Assembly: GCA_023443925.1 (NCBI GenBank)
Contig: JAEZSL010000047.1
Coordinates: 1 to 64,000, forward strand
Source of the DNA: Bacillota bacterium
GTDB taxonomy: Bacteria; Bacillota_A; Clostridia; Lachnospirales; Lachnospiraceae
Reading direction: 5' to 3'
Length of the DNA stretch: 64,000 bases
Shown: positions 63,634-64,000 of the stretch, one piece after another
Numbering within the stretch: position 1 is the stretch's first letter
Layout: every line of letters begins with the position of its first letter
Position numbers and translations under genes: made by a program
The notes under the pieces: generated by a model
What the model saw: the letters and a program-made list of their open reading frames with translations, nothing else
What the model was told of the DNA's origin: nothing
Databases searched by the model: none

Positions 63634-64000
63634 TCAAACTTCCCCCTCTGTTTTCGTTTTTCTCATCTTGGGAATGTATATCTCAATTTCCGTGTACTCA
63701 CCAGGCTCACTGCGTATCTGCACTACATTGTCGTAGTCATAGTAATAGCGTATTCGACTAATGGTGCCACGCAGACCGAAGCCTGACAGCCCCTTTATGT
63801 CATCCTTCTCGCTTGCTTCCAGCACGTTCTTTATCTGCTCATCGCTCATGCCAACGCCTGAATCGTACACAATTATATGCAAACCACCCTCTTCCATGCA
63901 GGTAGTGATGCGAATAACGCACTTTTCTCCCTTGAGACGCACTCCATGGTAGATACAGTTTTCCACAAGCGGCTGAAGAATCAGCTTAGGTATCATATAA
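63634..64000 (-). CDS. YesM-type sensor histidine kinase, C-terminal part (cut by window edge)
   Basis: The visible 121 codons run off the right edge. They hold the HATPase domain: N-box LQPLVENCIYHG, G1 box IVYDSGVGM and G2 box GLSGFGLRGTISRIRYYY. This is the His-kinase type with sensor and HAMP parts upstream, partner of the response regulator 90 bp further. Such pairs usually control sugar ABC transporter genes. The stop is normal. Confidence 0.9.
   Translation of the reverse strand, partial: YMIPKLILQPLVENCIYHGVRLKGEKCVIRITTCMEEGGLHIIVYDSGVGMSDEQIKNVLEASEKDDIKGLSGFGLRGTISRIRYYYDYDNVVQIRSEPGEYTEIEIYIPKMRKTKTEGEV

Overview
The window reads as a chromosomal segment of a low-GC, Gram-positive anaerobe of the Lachnospiraceae/Clostridia type (an inference). 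The signs are strong purine-rich ribosome binding sites, frequent TTG and GTG starts, TTGACA/TATAAT promoters, a T-box leader on argS, a GH42 beta-galactosidase, CUT1 sugar-type ABC transporters, YesM/YesN-type signalling and AraC regulators. No complete insertion sequence, prophage or CRISPR array was seen. The right edge cuts a sensor kinase gene.

Left part (1-16.7 kb): a creatininase-family hydrolase, a lipoprotein and a low-molecular-weight phosphatase come first. Then a YheO/DauR-type regulator (minus) is divergent from a plus-strand locus: solute-binding protein, two permeases, a D-serine/D-threonine-type PLP enzyme, a D-aminoacylase and a RidA protein. Together these look like an uptake and breakdown route for N-acylated D-amino acids, with RidA removing the reactive enamine. 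A 179-bp MITE-like element and a MerR-type promoter without a MerR gene follow. Next are a GNAT enzyme, a radical SAM protein, a 47-residue membrane peptide gene and argS behind a T-box.

Middle (16.7-35 kb): a methyltransferase, a radical SAM protein, an acyltransferase and a HAD phosphatase precede tRNA-Gly(GCC). Just past the tRNA lies a decayed integrase fragment, then an AT-rich run of small accessory genes (histidine phosphatase, three GNAT enzymes, cold-shock protein, AraC regulator, VOC protein, XRE/membrane-protein pair). A truncated pyrophosphatase and a DeoR regulator come next. A group of metabolite-repair-type enzymes (DUF89 phosphatase, Nudix, nitrilase) ends in a terminator followed by a hairpin-dense stretch that may be a structured RNA.

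Right part (35-64 kb): AraC/GyrI regulator, membrane alpha/beta hydrolase, UDP-sugar pyrophosphorylase, DODA dioxygenase with pirin, a MacB-like ABC exporter, a second XRE/membrane pair with a perfect palindromic operator, an HD-GYP phosphodiesterase, a ParB-like protein overlapping a two-lobed retropepsin-like protease, a glycosyltransferase overlapping a PlsY-like acyltransferase, beta-galactosidase, a MATE exporter, and an AraC regulator divergent from a four-gene oxidoreductase/isomerase operon. It ends with a DUF3298 protein, a ZIP transporter, an AraC regulator, a response regulator with an in-frame stop, and the kinase fragment.

Two dispersed intergenic families tie the window together. 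One is a mosaic of short palindromic modules found at seven or more places. The other is a promoter/leader unit present at 14.1 kb (with a small ORF) and 52.75 kb (without one).
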